DNA from: CAYWWY01 sp964462525
Lineage (GTDB): Bacteria > Thermotogota > Thermotogae > MWEM01
Length of the DNA: 64,000 nt
Reading direction: 5' to 3'
Assembly (NCBI GenBank): GCA_964462525.1
Contig: CAYWWY010000003.1
Span: forward strand, 124,001-188,000
Both the position numbers and the translations under genes were made by a program. Of this stretch, positions 35,315 through 43,748 are shown piece after piece (position 1 is the first letter of the stretch; every line of letters begins with the position of its first letter). The notes under the pieces were generated by a model. That model did not search any database and had not been told where the DNA came from. It saw only the letters and a list, made by a program, of their open reading frames with translations.

Positions 35315-36189
35315 TGGAGGTTCACGTTTTTGGCGCGGCTTTTTGGGACGTATTCATAGAGTCTGAAGCCATCCATTCAAAAGATATTTGGGACATGCCC
35401 GGAGGGAGCGGATTGAATATAGCGCTGGCCCTCCATTTTCTGGGCCACTGTGTGCAGTTTCGCGCTGTTTTGGGGGCTGATTCAGCGGGTTATGGAATCG
35501 CCCGCTTCCTTGAAACCGTAGGCATGGATCTGTCCGGTCTGCAATGGACAGATGGGGCTACGGGTTTGCTGGTTTCAAAAAGGCAGAAAGCCCTTTCAGT
35601 AAGGATTCCGCCAAAAGAGGCTCAAAAACTGCCCAAGATGGATGGATCGGAGTCCGACTTCGCGGTGGCGCTTCCCACAGAAATCAGTCATACCGTTTTT
35701 TCGGAAATCATCGAGGCTCCATGGGAATGCTTGGTTGCGGATTGGGGGCCACGCGGCAAGGCGGAATCTCCAAAAGCCAAAGGGCCGACCCTATGGATCG
35801 GGAATGAGGATGAATGCCGATCCCATACCTGCGACATTATTAAAATGGGGCCATTCGGCGCTCGGTGGGGAGTGATCACCGTTGCGGGTTCTGGAGAGGC
35901 GTTGCCTTATCCTGTTGGGGCCGGGGACCTGTTTGATGCGATCGTTGTCGATGGAATCATTCGAGATGTAGAAAAAGAGCGGATTTTGAAAGAAGCGGTT
36001 CGTCTTTCGGAAATCGCATGTCAAATCCCTGGAAGCAGCTCCAAAGCGATCGAAATGTTTGGAGGATATCGGGCAATGGATCATTCATTCTTGCCCAAAC
36101 AATTCATTCCCTCTCTTTTGCCATCTCCAGTCAATAAACCGGTCTGGCACCAGGAAAATTCTCAAAGACAGTCGGGGGGATCGATTTGA
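35314..36189 (+). CDS. PfkB-family sugar/nucleoside kinase, substrate unknown
   Basis: This 291-residue ribokinase-like protein has the substrate-binding Gly motif GGSGLNIALAL near residue 30, an N-x-x-E-type motif in GNEDEC, and the catalytic anion hole YPVGAGDLFDA near residue 205. The middle is divergent and the C-terminal 30 residues form a Ser/Pro/Gln-rich tail without counterpart in the family. It should phosphorylate a sugar or nucleoside. Translation is coupled to wecB (TAATG) and to dus (overlapping TTGA). Confidence 0.8.
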   Translation: MEVHVFGAAFWDVFIESEAIHSKDIWDMPGGSGLNIALALHFLGHCVQFRAVLGADSAGYGIARFLETVGMDLSGLQWTDGATGLLVSKRQKALSVRIPPKEAQKLPKMDGSESDFAVALPTEISHTVFSEIIEAPWECLVADWGPRGKAESPKAKGPTLWIGNEDECRSHTCDIIKMGPFGARWGVITVAGSGEALPYPVGAGDLFDAIVVDGIIRDVEKERILKEAVRLSEIACQIPGSSSKAIEMFGGYRAMDHSFLPKQFIPSLLPSPVNKPVWHQENSQRQSGGSI

Positions 36190-37190
36190 AGCCGTTTCTC
36201 ATTTCCGGTCCGATGGCTGGGGTTACAGACTATCCATGGAGGCAATTGGTGAGAGAAGTAGCTGGCCATTCTGCGCAGTTGATTTATACGGAGATGATCA
36301 GCGCCAAAGCCGTGTGCATGGGGAATGCGCGAACGAATGAGATACTTCCGTACCCGGATGAAGCAGTAGTGGTGCAACTGTTCGGATCAGAATCCGGCAC
36401 GATGGCGCAAGCATGCGTACGAATCATGGAACAGTGCCCAAAAGTGATCGGTTTTGATATCAATGCGGGATGTCCCGTGCGGAAGGTGATCAAAACTGGA
36501 TCAGGCTCAGCCCTTATGAACGATCCAGAACGGATTCGGAGGATTATGCGAGAAATGCGCCCTATCCTTTCGGAATGTGGCAAGACTATGTCGATCAAGA
36601 CCCGCCTTGGATGGAGAAAAGCGTTGAATTACCCGGAAATCGCCGCTATTGCTCAACAGGAAGGAGCGGATTGGTTTACGCTTCACGGAAGAACCGTCGA
36701 ACAAGGGTATTCTGGTCAGGCTGATCCCCATTCATTGCGTCTGCTTTCTCAATCGATGCGGATCCCAATCCATTGGAGTGGGGACGTCTTTACAGCAAAC
36801 CAGGCTGTGGACCGACTTAAAGATCCAATGGTTCAAGGGATTCTGTTTGCCCGAGGAATGATGGGAAATCCTTGGATATTTGCCCATACCCATGCCATTT
36901 GTGAAGAATGGCCTGCATTGCAGAGTGGCGCTCGAAGGATCGCCAGCGAAGAACGAATTCGGACGGTCCAAAGGCATATGCAATTGACCGACCAGAGTTA
37001 TGGGCCGAGAAAAGCACTGGCCCAGTTCAAAAAATGGGTTGCGCCTTATTCGCGGTTTCTTTCCGATATCCGACACGAACGGAATGAATTGATGCGCATG
37101 ACTGATTGGAAAGTCTTTCAGAATCGATTTCTCAGCCTTCTGGAACAGGGTTTCGGCCATGAAGGGAGCGAAGGCTTCCCGTTGTTGTGA
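36186..37190 (+). CDS. tRNA-dihydrouridine synthase
   Basis: This 334-residue FMN enzyme reduces uridines in the tRNA D-loop. Motifs: SGPMAGVTDYPWR at the N-terminus, QLFGSESG, the catalytic Cys in DINAGCPVRKV, TRLGW, LHGRTVEQGYSG and FARGMMGNPWIF. The start is a TTG that overlaps the previous stop (TTGA) with GGGGGG 6 bases upstream, a rare start type but the only one compatible with the N-terminal motif. Dus subfamily (A, B or C) not decided; it most resembles DusB. Confidence 0.92.
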   Translation: MKPFLISGPMAGVTDYPWRQLVREVAGHSAQLIYTEMISAKAVCMGNARTNEILPYPDEAVVVQLFGSESGTMAQACVRIMEQCPKVIGFDINAGCPVRKVIKTGSGSALMNDPERIRRIMREMRPILSECGKTMSIKTRLGWRKALNYPEIAAIAQQEGADWFTLHGRTVEQGYSGQADPHSLRLLSQSMRIPIHWSGDVFTANQAVDRLKDPMVQGILFARGMMGNPWIFAHTHAICEEWPALQSGARRIASEERIRTVQRHMQLTDQSYGPRKALAQFKKWVAPYSRFLSDIRHERNELMRMTDWKVFQNRFLSLLEQGFGHEGSEGFPLL

Positions 37191-37196
37191 TATAAT
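37191..37196 (+). promoter_or_regulatory. -10 element upstream of the pseudouridine-kinase-like gene
   Basis: TATAAT directly follows the dus stop codon, about 34 bases before the next ATG. The -35 is weak. Confidence 0.4.
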
Positions 37197-37229
37197 ACCG
37201 TCGGAATTCATTTTGGAAAGAAGGTACGG

Positions 37230-38144
37230 ATGAACCCGAGCAATGAACCATTGTCAACCAGGAAGCCACAGGTTGTTGTCGTCGGAGACACGTTGATCGA
37301 TATTCTTCTATATGTTCCTGCTTATCCCAAGGAAGGAAGCGAAGTGAAAGCGGCTTCCTTCTTTCGCGTTGGGGGGTCATCGTTTACGAGCGCCATGTGC
37401 TGTCATCGGTTGGGATGTCCCACTGCTTTGCTCTCCCGGATCGGAGAAGATCTCTATGGTCGGTGGATTCGGGAAGAATTGGAGCGAATGGGCGGTATTC
37501 TGCCTGGCATGGAGATATCTCCGGAATCCAAGACAGGCAGCATGACCATTGTGGTTTCCGAGCAAGGGCAGAGGACCATGTACAGCTGCCGAGGAACAGG
37601 CACCCTTCCGGAACTCGACGCTTCGTTCAACCGGTGGCGCGTGCCGGGCGGCCTTCTCCATCTCTCGGGGTATTCGTTGCTTGAGAGCGATCATTCTGTC
37701 CAGATCAAATCCCTTGTCCAACAGGCGCAAGCGCGGGGGATGCGGATTTCTTTGGACCCTGGACCGCTTCCTGTGATTCAGGTTCCCGATCGATTATGGG
37801 AGATCCTTGCTTGGGTAGATGTCTTTATGCCGAACGAGATGGAATTAGAAGAATTGACCGGATACGAAGATGAAGAGCGAGCTGCCGAACAGGTTTTGAA
37901 AACAGGATGCAAGGCGGTTTTGCTTAAGAAAGGATCAAAAGGAGCTTCTATGTTTACCGATGGACAGCGGCGGGACGCGCCCGCAGAGCCAATTCACCCA
38001 TCTCCTCACGATACTACCGGCGCAGGGGATTCGTTCAATGGCGGTTTTTTGGCTGCGATGGCCCAAGGATCTTCATGGATGGCTTGTATGGACATGGGCA
38101 ATCAAACGGCCCGGAATTATCTGATCAAACGGTTCAACGAATAG
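37230..38144 (+). CDS. PfkB-family kinase, probable pseudouridine kinase
   Basis: 304 residues with PfkB signatures: VVGDTLIDILLYVPAYPKEG, RVGGSSFTSAM, GEDLYGRWI, DPGPLP, N-x-x-E in PNEMELEELTG, LKKGSKG and the catalytic DTTGAGDSFNGGF. Substrate assignment as pseudouridine rests on the next gene, psuG, 12 bases downstream; the kinase makes pseudouridine 5'-phosphate, which PsuG splits. From sequence alone another sugar kinase is possible. ATG preceded by AAAGAAGG. Confidence 0.85.
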   Translation: MNPSNEPLSTRKPQVVVVGDTLIDILLYVPAYPKEGSEVKAASFFRVGGSSFTSAMCCHRLGCPTALLSRIGEDLYGRWIREELERMGGILPGMEISPESKTGSMTIVVSEQGQRTMYSCRGTGTLPELDASFNRWRVPGGLLHLSGYSLLESDHSVQIKSLVQQAQARGMRISLDPGPLPVIQVPDRLWEILAWVDVFMPNEMELEELTGYEDEERAAEQVLKTGCKAVLLKKGSKGASMFTDGQRRDAPAEPIHPSPHDTTGAGDSFNGGFLAAMAQGSSWMACMDMGNQTARNYLIKRFNE

Positions 38145-38156
38145 AGGAGGAATGTG

Positions 38157-39107
38157 ATGAACAACGGTTTTTTTGAAGTATCGCCTTTTGTGGAACACGC
38201 CATTCAATCGGGGAAGCCCGTCGTGGCCCTGGAATCCACATTAATCGCGCACGGATTGCCCTTTCCCCAAAACCTGGAAGTGGCTTCCAAGATGCAAAAG
38301 GCTGTTGCTCGTTCCGGAGCGATCCCGGCAACGGTTGCGGTGCTGGATGGCGTTTGCAAAATCGGGCTTTTGGACCATGAATTAGAGCGGGTGGCCCATG
38401 ATGCCTCATCATTCATGAAAGTGAATGCGTGCGATATCTCTTTTGTGGTGGGGAAAAAGATGAACGGCGCGACAACAGTCAGCGCTACAGCATGGCTTGC
38501 CCATCTGGCCAAGATCAATGTGTTTGCAACAGGCGGAATTGGCGGTGTCCACCGGAATTATCTCGAATCGTTCGATGTCTCTCACGATCTTTCGACCCTC
38601 TCGCGTATACCTATGGTGGTGGTGGCTTCTGGAGCCAAATCGGTTCTTGATCTGCCCAAAACCATAGAGATGTTGGAAACGTTGGGCGTCTTGACGCTCG
38701 GATACCGGACGGATTTCTTTCCCGCTTTTTATAGCGCATCGTCTGATATACGGCTCGAACATCGAGTGGAAAACGCGCAGGAGGTCGCGCGGATTTATCA
38801 CGCCAAACACTACATCGGCATTGATGGATCGATATTGGTAGCCAACCCGGTCCCGCAGGAAGACGAGATTCCCAACGCTGTGATGGATCCGATTATCAAT
38901 CAAGCAATCCGCGAAGCAAAAGGCCAAGGCATCGAAGGCAAAGCGGTCACGCCTTTTCTGCTTCGGCGCGTAAAGGAACTATCTCAGGGAACAAGTATGA
39001 AGGCCAATATTTCTTTACTCATCGAAAACGCGAAGGTGGCGGGAGAGATCGCGTATGCTATCTCGGAATCAATTCGTAACGAGCAGTTCCCGAAAGTCGG
39101 GTTCTGA
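38157..39107 (+). CDS. psuG: Pseudouridine-5'-phosphate glycosidase
   Basis: This 316-residue enzyme reversibly cleaves pseudouridine 5'-phosphate to uracil and ribose 5-phosphate. Family hallmarks: VALESTLIAHGLPFPQN with the catalytic Glu, GVCKIGL, TVSATAWLA, FATGGIGGVHR, SGAKSVLDL, GYRTDFFPAFY and the metal site near VANPVPQEDEI. The ATG at 38157 has GGAGG 6 bases upstream. With the kinase it makes a complete salvage route for pseudouridine released by RNA turnover. Confidence 0.95.
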   Translation: MNNGFFEVSPFVEHAIQSGKPVVALESTLIAHGLPFPQNLEVASKMQKAVARSGAIPATVAVLDGVCKIGLLDHELERVAHDASSFMKVNACDISFVVGKKMNGATTVSATAWLAHLAKINVFATGGIGGVHRNYLESFDVSHDLSTLSRIPMVVVASGAKSVLDLPKTIEMLETLGVLTLGYRTDFFPAFYSASSDIRLEHRVENAQEVARIYHAKHYIGIDGSILVANPVPQEDEIPNAVMDPIINQAIREAKGQGIEGKAVTPFLLRRVKELSQGTSMKANISLLIENAKVAGEIAYAISESIRNEQFPKVGF

Positions 39108-39110
39108 GGG

Positions 39111-39632
39111 TTATTGGACAAAATCGACCAATTCCATCGATATTTGCTCTTGGTGGAAAATGGTCTTCAGGGGTAATCCGATCGAAGGATTCAGCACCCA
39201 CGTAAGCATCTTCTGCCCTTGGCTGATCAGTGCAAAGGTTTCGCCCGTCCAGGGGCCCACTTGCTGGGGTTCACCCCGCTGGATCTGCAAACCCATTAGC
39301 ATGAGCTGGGGGCTATCAAGATCCAGTTGGTTTAAGAGCATCGTGTAAAAAGGGTTGATCATGACATAGATCCACGCTGCTGAAAAGAATCCCATCACTT
39401 GATCCATTTCGATGGGTTTGTCTCCAGGAACCATATGGGTTTGAGTGGTTTTCAATTCGTACTGGTCCCCTTTCGGGCTGATTTCCATACCGTAATACAA
39501 TTCTCCATCGCTTGAGACGATCTTGTAGGTAAAGGACCGGATCTGCCGATAGTCAGTAATGGCATCGTATGCAACACCCACAACGACCAGAACGACCAAC
39601 ATCATTCCTACTACCGCGATTTTTTTCATCAT
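39111..39632 (-). CDS. Hypothetical secreted or membrane-anchored protein
   Basis: This 173-residue protein starts MMKKIAVVGMMLVVLVVVGVA, a signal peptide or anchor, followed by a domain with alternating strands (SFTYKIVSSDGELYYGMEI, DQYELKTTQT, GETFALISQGQKMLTWV). The pattern resembles small periplasmic or outer-membrane lipoprotein-sorting-like (LolA-type) beta-sheet proteins, but I cannot assign a family. GGAGGTGCGC precedes two ATGs. It lies downstream of the tRNA operon terminator and is convergent with psuG (3-base gap). Confidence 0.65.
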   Translation of the reverse strand: MMKKIAVVGMMLVVLVVVGVAYDAITDYRQIRSFTYKIVSSDGELYYGMEISPKGDQYELKTTQTHMVPGDKPIEMDQVMGFFSAAWIYVMINPFYTMLLNQLDLDSPQLMLMGLQIQRGEPQQVGPWTGETFALISQGQKMLTWVLNPSIGLPLKTIFHQEQISMELVDFVQ

Positions 39633-39661
39633 GCGCACCTCCAAAAGTTGGTTGCTCGAAT

Positions 39662-39692
39662 AAAAAAAAGGGAAACATGATTTCCCCTTTTT
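39662..39692 (-). terminator. Terminator of the tRNA operon
   Basis: On the minus strand AAAAGGGGAAA pairs with TTTCCCTTTTT around a 5-base loop and runs into eight Ts, immediately after the CCA of tRNA-Gly. Confidence 0.8.
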
Positions 39693-39767
39693 TGGAGCGG
39701 GAGACGGGGTTCGAACCCGCGACCCCTTGCTTGGCAAGCAAGTGCTCTACCACTGAGCTACACCCGC
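39693..39767 (-). tRNA. tRNA-Gly (anticodon GCC)
   Basis: A full cloverleaf: GCGGGTG acceptor, D-arm GCTCAGTGGTAGAGC, anticodon loop TTGCCAA, T-loop GTTCGAAC and an encoded CCA. The acceptor has one U-U mismatch (position 6/67). Confidence 0.95.
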
Positions 39768-39777
39768 ATGGTTAATT

Positions 39778-39863
39778 TGGTGCGAGAGGTGGGACTTGAA
39801 CCCACACGAGAATCTCTCATTGGATCCTAAATCCAACGCGTCTGCCAGTTCCGCCACCCTCGC
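39778..39863 (-). tRNA. tRNA-Leu (anticodon TAG)
   Basis: 86-base class II tRNA with GCGAGGG acceptor, anticodon loop TTTAGGA, a long variable arm (GAGAGATTCTC) and encoded CCA. Confidence 0.95.
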
Positions 39864-39871
39864 GTGATCAC

Positions 39872-39947
39872 TGGTGAGCCGCGAGGGACTCGAACCCTCG
39901 GCCCCGTGATTAAAAGTCACGTGCTCTACCGGCTGAGCTAGCGGCTC
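39872..39947 (-). tRNA. tRNA-Lys (anticodon TTT)
   Basis: 76-base cloverleaf with GAGCCGC acceptor, D-arm GCTCAGCCGGTAGAGC, anticodon loop CTTTTAA, T-loop GTTCGAG and encoded CCA. First of three tRNAs in one transcript. Confidence 0.96.
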
Positions 39948-39981
39948 CCTGGTCATGATCTGCTCTTTTGGGAGCAAGGCG

Positions 39982-40010
39982 ATTTTACCATAATTATCCA
40001 GAAAATGCAA
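39982..40010 (-). promoter_or_regulatory. Promoter of the tRNA operon
   Basis: Minus strand TTGCAT (40010-40005), 17 bases ending in TGG, TAAAAT (39987-39982), about 35 bases before tRNA-Lys. Confidence 0.65.
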
Positions 40011-40022
40011 GTCCTTGCCCGG

Positions 40023-40060
40023 AAAAAAAACCGGAACGACCCTGTGATCGCTCCGGTTTT
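40023..40060 (-). terminator. Terminator of the flagellar hook operon
   Basis: AAAACCGGA pairs with TCCGGTTTT with an inner CGA/TCG helix, followed by further Ts on the minus strand, 20 bases after the flgE stop. Confidence 0.85.
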
Positions 40061-40079
40061 GTCGTTATGGCAGAAAAAG

Positions 40080-42581
40080 CTACCGTTTCAGATTCACCAA
40101 TTCCTGTAAAATTTGATCGGCTGTCGTGATCGTTCGGGCATTGGCTTGGAAGGCCCTTTGGACGATGACCATACCCGTGAACTCTTCGGCAAGGTCCACA
40201 TTGGACATTTCCAGGACTCCCGGAGAAACCAGTCCTCGCCCCCCGGTTCCAGCGAATCCGATCTGCGCGGTTCCGCTGTTGGCGCTTTCGGAATAAAGCG
40301 TGTTACCCATGTCCATGAGACCGGCCGGATTGTTGAATATGGCCATAGCCAACTGCGCGAGCACGTCTGATCGTCCGTTGGTGAACGTGCCCACAACCTG
40401 TCCAATATTGTTAATGGCAAATGCTTGAAGCACGCCCATGGCATTCCCGTCCTGCTCGCGGACGGTTGCGGAAAAGGGGTTGGCAAATTGGACCAGTTCC
40501 GAAAAATCCAGCAAAGCGGAAACGGGAGCGGCTCCCTCCTCGGGAGGAGGTGCGGCTCCGTCATCCACAAACTCTCCCGGCGTAAACCGGATGCGGATAA
40601 TGGAGATATCGGTTTCTACTTGGCCGTCCTGCCGTAGGGCGCCGTAGGCAGAAATCCTTCCGGATGCGTCAAATTCCAGGATTCCTCCCACAATGGAAGT
40701 ATTGTCGCTCGGATCAGGGATGTAGCGAATCTCTCTGTCATCCACATACTCGATGGGGATCCCGCTTTCTTCCACCGCGCGCCATGCCCATTGGTTTGTT
40801 TTTAGTTTTTGAAACTCCAGATAGACGGTGTAGGGCTTACCCAAGGAATCGTAGGCGGTTGTCGCTGTGGAAAACCGAGGAGATTCGTAGACACCGGTGA
40901 CAAAGTTTTGCGTATCGCTGAGATCGTAAAACTTGATATCACCCGTCTTTTGGAAGGAGATATTGGCCTTGACATCCGCTCCCACCATCACGTCGATTGT
41001 GTCAAAGTCGGTGGCCAAAGAAGGATTTGCGTAGGAAATATGAAATTTGGTGGCATCAGCGGTCGGGTAGGGGGCTCGGAATTCCACACGCCGCGCGGTT
41101 TCGTTCACGTTGAATTTCATGTCGATATCCACTTGCGTGTCGAGACCCGGTGGCAAAGAAGCGGGTCTTAGAATCGCAGGCCTGCTGAGAGTCCACTGGC
41201 TGGTTGTTCCCGTGCCCACAAAGGAATCCTGGGTCTGATACTCCAATCGGATATGATCGGTTCCTGCGGGGAGAGCGGAGAGAAAAGAGACCACCCCGGT
41301 GCTGGAGTTGTACCGATAATCGGTGCCTTCGATCAGAGCGGTCGCTGTCCCAGTGTCCACGGAATAGACAATCAAGCTGCTTGGATCGGTGATCGGCCCC
41401 CGAATGGTAAGCGATGTTTGTCCTGTGTAGGCTATATCGGGCTCTCGGGTAAAATAATCTATATGGACCAAGTCCCCGGAAGCGGGCCGGATATTGTTCA
41501 GCATCGTCACTGCGACTGTCTGTCCGTCACCGGTCAAAGCGGGCACGATATTGTAATCAACGCCTTCCTCTGCCCGAAAGGTGGCTTTGGTGATGATTTT
41601 GTCCAAAATCCCTTCGCTGTTATCTGAAAACAACGCCACAACGGCATCTTCGATCGCGCTACCCCCTGTTGGGTGGTAGTTGAACCACGTGCGTTCGGCA
41701 TCACCACCGATAATCGTTCCATCGAAAGGATCTGCTCCGATTTGACCCGGTACAGTGTCCGTGCTGTACCGCAAGAACCGTTGGAGCTGGCCAAACTGAT
41801 TGAGTTCGATCATACCAATGGTATTGGCGAGTTCAGGGATTTCGTAGGGACTGAAGGTGTTCCAATCCACAATCTCCGCTCTCCAGGTGTATTTGACCGT
41901 TCCACCAGAGAAAAGGCGCTCGGTGTCGAATGGGGGAATCTTTTCGAAGGTGAACCGGACTTTGTAGGTCTTTGTAGGGTCGTTGGGATTGCGAACGGAT
42001 ATGGTCATGGGTTCGATCCCCACGACAGAGTTGAGGTTGCCTCCAATTCGCATATTTTGGGTAGCTTTGGCAGGCATTGTGAGTCCCGCTGCAATGAAGA
42101 TATCCGATGGGGGTTTGTCTTTATCCAAGTATCGGATCCCTGTTCGAGGGTCGACTTGGGCGGCCCATCCTTGAAGTTTCAAACCGGTGGAAGGCTGAAC
42201 GAAATGGCCGGATTCGTCTAGCATAAAGTTACCAGCCCGCGAATAAAAGCGCTGGATTCCATCGCTCAGAACAAAAAAACCATCCCCCTGAATGCCCAGA
42301 TCCGTCTTTTTCCCAGTGTTTTGAAAACTGCCCTGGCTCATCAGGACATCGACACTGGCCATCATGGTACCCAGACCAATCTGGAGTGCGTTTACGCCAC
42401 CGCGCCCTTCTTCTTCCGGGGATTTTGCCCCTACGATCGTTTGCATCATCATGGACTGGAAGGTGGTGCGTCCTCCCTTGAAGCCCACAGTATTGACATT
42501 GGCAATGTTGTTGCCAATGACGTCCATTGCCTGCTGAAATCCCTTGAGCCCCGAGATTCCGCTGAACATGGAGCGCATCAT
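40080..42581 (-). CDS. flgE: Flagellar hook protein FlgE, enlarged
   Basis: 833 residues, about twice the usual 400-450. The N-terminus has the axial-protein motif NNIANVNTVGFKGGRT (about 24-39) and hook D0/D1 sequence (GDGFFVL, GIQRFYSRAGNFMLDESGHF). The C-terminus has the conserved DLAEEFTGMVIVQRAFQANA followed by the D0 helix. Between about residues 190 and 700 lies a greatly extended surface region with beta-rich segments (for example GTDYRYNSSTGVVSFLSALP). It assembles the hook with FlgD as cap. Start preceded by GGAGGT. Last gene of the hook operon. Confidence 0.93.
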   Translation of the reverse strand: MMRSMFSGISGLKGFQQAMDVIGNNIANVNTVGFKGGRTTFQSMMMQTIVGAKSPEEEGRGGVNALQIGLGTMMASVDVLMSQGSFQNTGKKTDLGIQGDGFFVLSDGIQRFYSRAGNFMLDESGHFVQPSTGLKLQGWAAQVDPRTGIRYLDKDKPPSDIFIAAGLTMPAKATQNMRIGGNLNSVVGIEPMTISVRNPNDPTKTYKVRFTFEKIPPFDTERLFSGGTVKYTWRAEIVDWNTFSPYEIPELANTIGMIELNQFGQLQRFLRYSTDTVPGQIGADPFDGTIIGGDAERTWFNYHPTGGSAIEDAVVALFSDNSEGILDKIITKATFRAEEGVDYNIVPALTGDGQTVAVTMLNNIRPASGDLVHIDYFTREPDIAYTGQTSLTIRGPITDPSSLIVYSVDTGTATALIEGTDYRYNSSTGVVSFLSALPAGTDHIRLEYQTQDSFVGTGTTSQWTLSRPAILRPASLPPGLDTQVDIDMKFNVNETARRVEFRAPYPTADATKFHISYANPSLATDFDTIDVMVGADVKANISFQKTGDIKFYDLSDTQNFVTGVYESPRFSTATTAYDSLGKPYTVYLEFQKLKTNQWAWRAVEESGIPIEYVDDREIRYIPDPSDNTSIVGGILEFDASGRISAYGALRQDGQVETDISIIRIRFTPGEFVDDGAAPPPEEGAAPVSALLDFSELVQFANPFSATVREQDGNAMGVLQAFAINNIGQVVGTFTNGRSDVLAQLAMAIFNNPAGLMDMGNTLYSESANSGTAQIGFAGTGGRGLVSPGVLEMSNVDLAEEFTGMVIVQRAFQANARTITTADQILQELVNLKR

Positions 42582-42651
42582 AGTGATCTACCTCCTTTGA
42601 TTCAATTGGTTCGGGCGGATCGAACAATCACCGCCCGGGGGCTCCCTCATT

Positions 42652-43056
42652 TCAGCGAGGACCGGCCCCGTTCACGTATACACTATCAATCTGCGTAAAA
42701 AAATGCTCATTCATCTCCTGGCTGTCCATGGCTGTTACCAGAGTGCGGTCTTTGACGCTCAAGAGATAGGCAGTATTTCCCAACATAACCAAGGTTTTGC
42801 TGGACCCTTTGGTTTTGGCTACATCCAGGACTTGTTCCAAGGTTTTCAGGGTCGTTGGATCGAAATCGATTTGCCGGCTCTCGATCCGTTTTTGGGCGTG
42901 GGCAGAAACCTTGATCTGTGGATCGGTTCCCCCCATTTGTTGGACCATTTGTTGGAAGGTTTGGCCTTCTGGCCGAGTTTGCACCGCCTGTTGTCTTTTG
43001 GAAGGCCCATATATGGGCAGGGGTCTGTTGTTGACATTCAGATTGTTTTCCGTCAT
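42652..43056 (-). CDS. Flagellar operon protein, TIGR02530 type
   Basis: This 134-residue protein of a family encoded between flgD and flgE in many Firmicutes and relatives shows the hallmark pattern: VSAHAQKRIESRQIDFD, a central helix, KGSSKTLVMLGNTAYLLSV, then KDRTLVTAMD and FTQIDSVYV. Its role in hook assembly is unclear. The ATG at 43056 follows GGAGG by 8 bases. Confidence 0.88.
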   Translation of the reverse strand: MTENNLNVNNRPLPIYGPSKRQQAVQTRPEGQTFQQMVQQMGGTDPQIKVSAHAQKRIESRQIDFDPTTLKTLEQVLDVAKTKGSSKTLVMLGNTAYLLSVKDRTLVTAMDSQEMNEHFFTQIDSVYVNGAGPR

Positions 43057-43073
43057 CCGCCCCACCTCCTGTC

Positions 43074-43748
43074 TTATGCTTCTTCCGTCACTACTGTGAT
43101 TTCGACGATTCGATTGAAGGCGTACTTTTCTCCATTTACGATGACATAGATCTCATTGCCTTCAAATTGAACAGCCTCTACCTGTCCACCGACCACGCCA
43201 CCGAAGGAAATCTCCTGGCCACCTTCAATCCGCAGCAAGTCGTAGGTATAGACCCCGTCGGATTGCATGACGCCCGCGTTGTTCCGTCCGTCCCATACGA
43301 AGCTGTACAGTCCGGGATCAATGACGCCCATTTCCTTTTCGTACACCATGCGTCCTTGGTTGTCTTTGATCCGGATCCGAACTTCGGCTTTTTCTTCCAC
43401 ATTGTAAAGGATGTTGGCCGGCATCTGATCCCTAAGGGCAATTTGGTGGTCTTCAATGACCACGTATTTTCCGACAACCCCGGATGCCTGGAGCCGCATG
43501 GTCGAATTCATCGTGCCCAGGAAATCTTGCAAGGCGACAGACATGTTCGTAATCTGTTCCAGGGTCGTGAATTGAGCCATTTGATTGACAAAATCTTTGT
43601 TCTCCATGGGTTCCAAAGGATTCTGATTCCGAAGCTCCGTTACCAGAAGCATCAAAAAGGCGTCGCGGTCCAACTCCTTTTTTGGATTGGATGGATTGGT
43701 CGATGATGGATTGTTTGCATAGGCGCTGATCGGGTTGAAATCAAGCAT
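43074..43748 (-). CDS. flgD: Flagellar hook capping protein FlgD
   Basis: 224 residues. The conserved N-terminal region LDRDAFLMLLVTELRNQNPL with NKDFVNQMAQFTTLEQI is followed by a Tudor-like and Fn3-like domain (VRIRIKDNQGRMVYEKEMG, YSFVWDGRNNAGV, DGVYTYDL), giving FlgD its normal order. It caps the growing hook for FlgE assembly. The start overlaps the fliK end by 8 bases. Confidence 0.93.
   Translation of the reverse strand: MLDFNPISAYANNPSSTNPSNPKKELDRDAFLMLLVTELRNQNPLEPMENKDFVNQMAQFTTLEQITNMSVALQDFLGTMNSTMRLQASGVVGKYVVIEDHQIALRDQMPANILYNVEEKAEVRIRIKDNQGRMVYEKEMGVIDPGLYSFVWDGRNNAGVMQSDGVYTYDLLRIEGGQEISFGGVVGGQVEAVQFEGNEIYVIVNGEKYAFNRIVEITVVTEEA

Noticed and set aside
39553..40010. Short frames overlapping the tRNA genes
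   Set aside because: They are translations of tRNA sequence.
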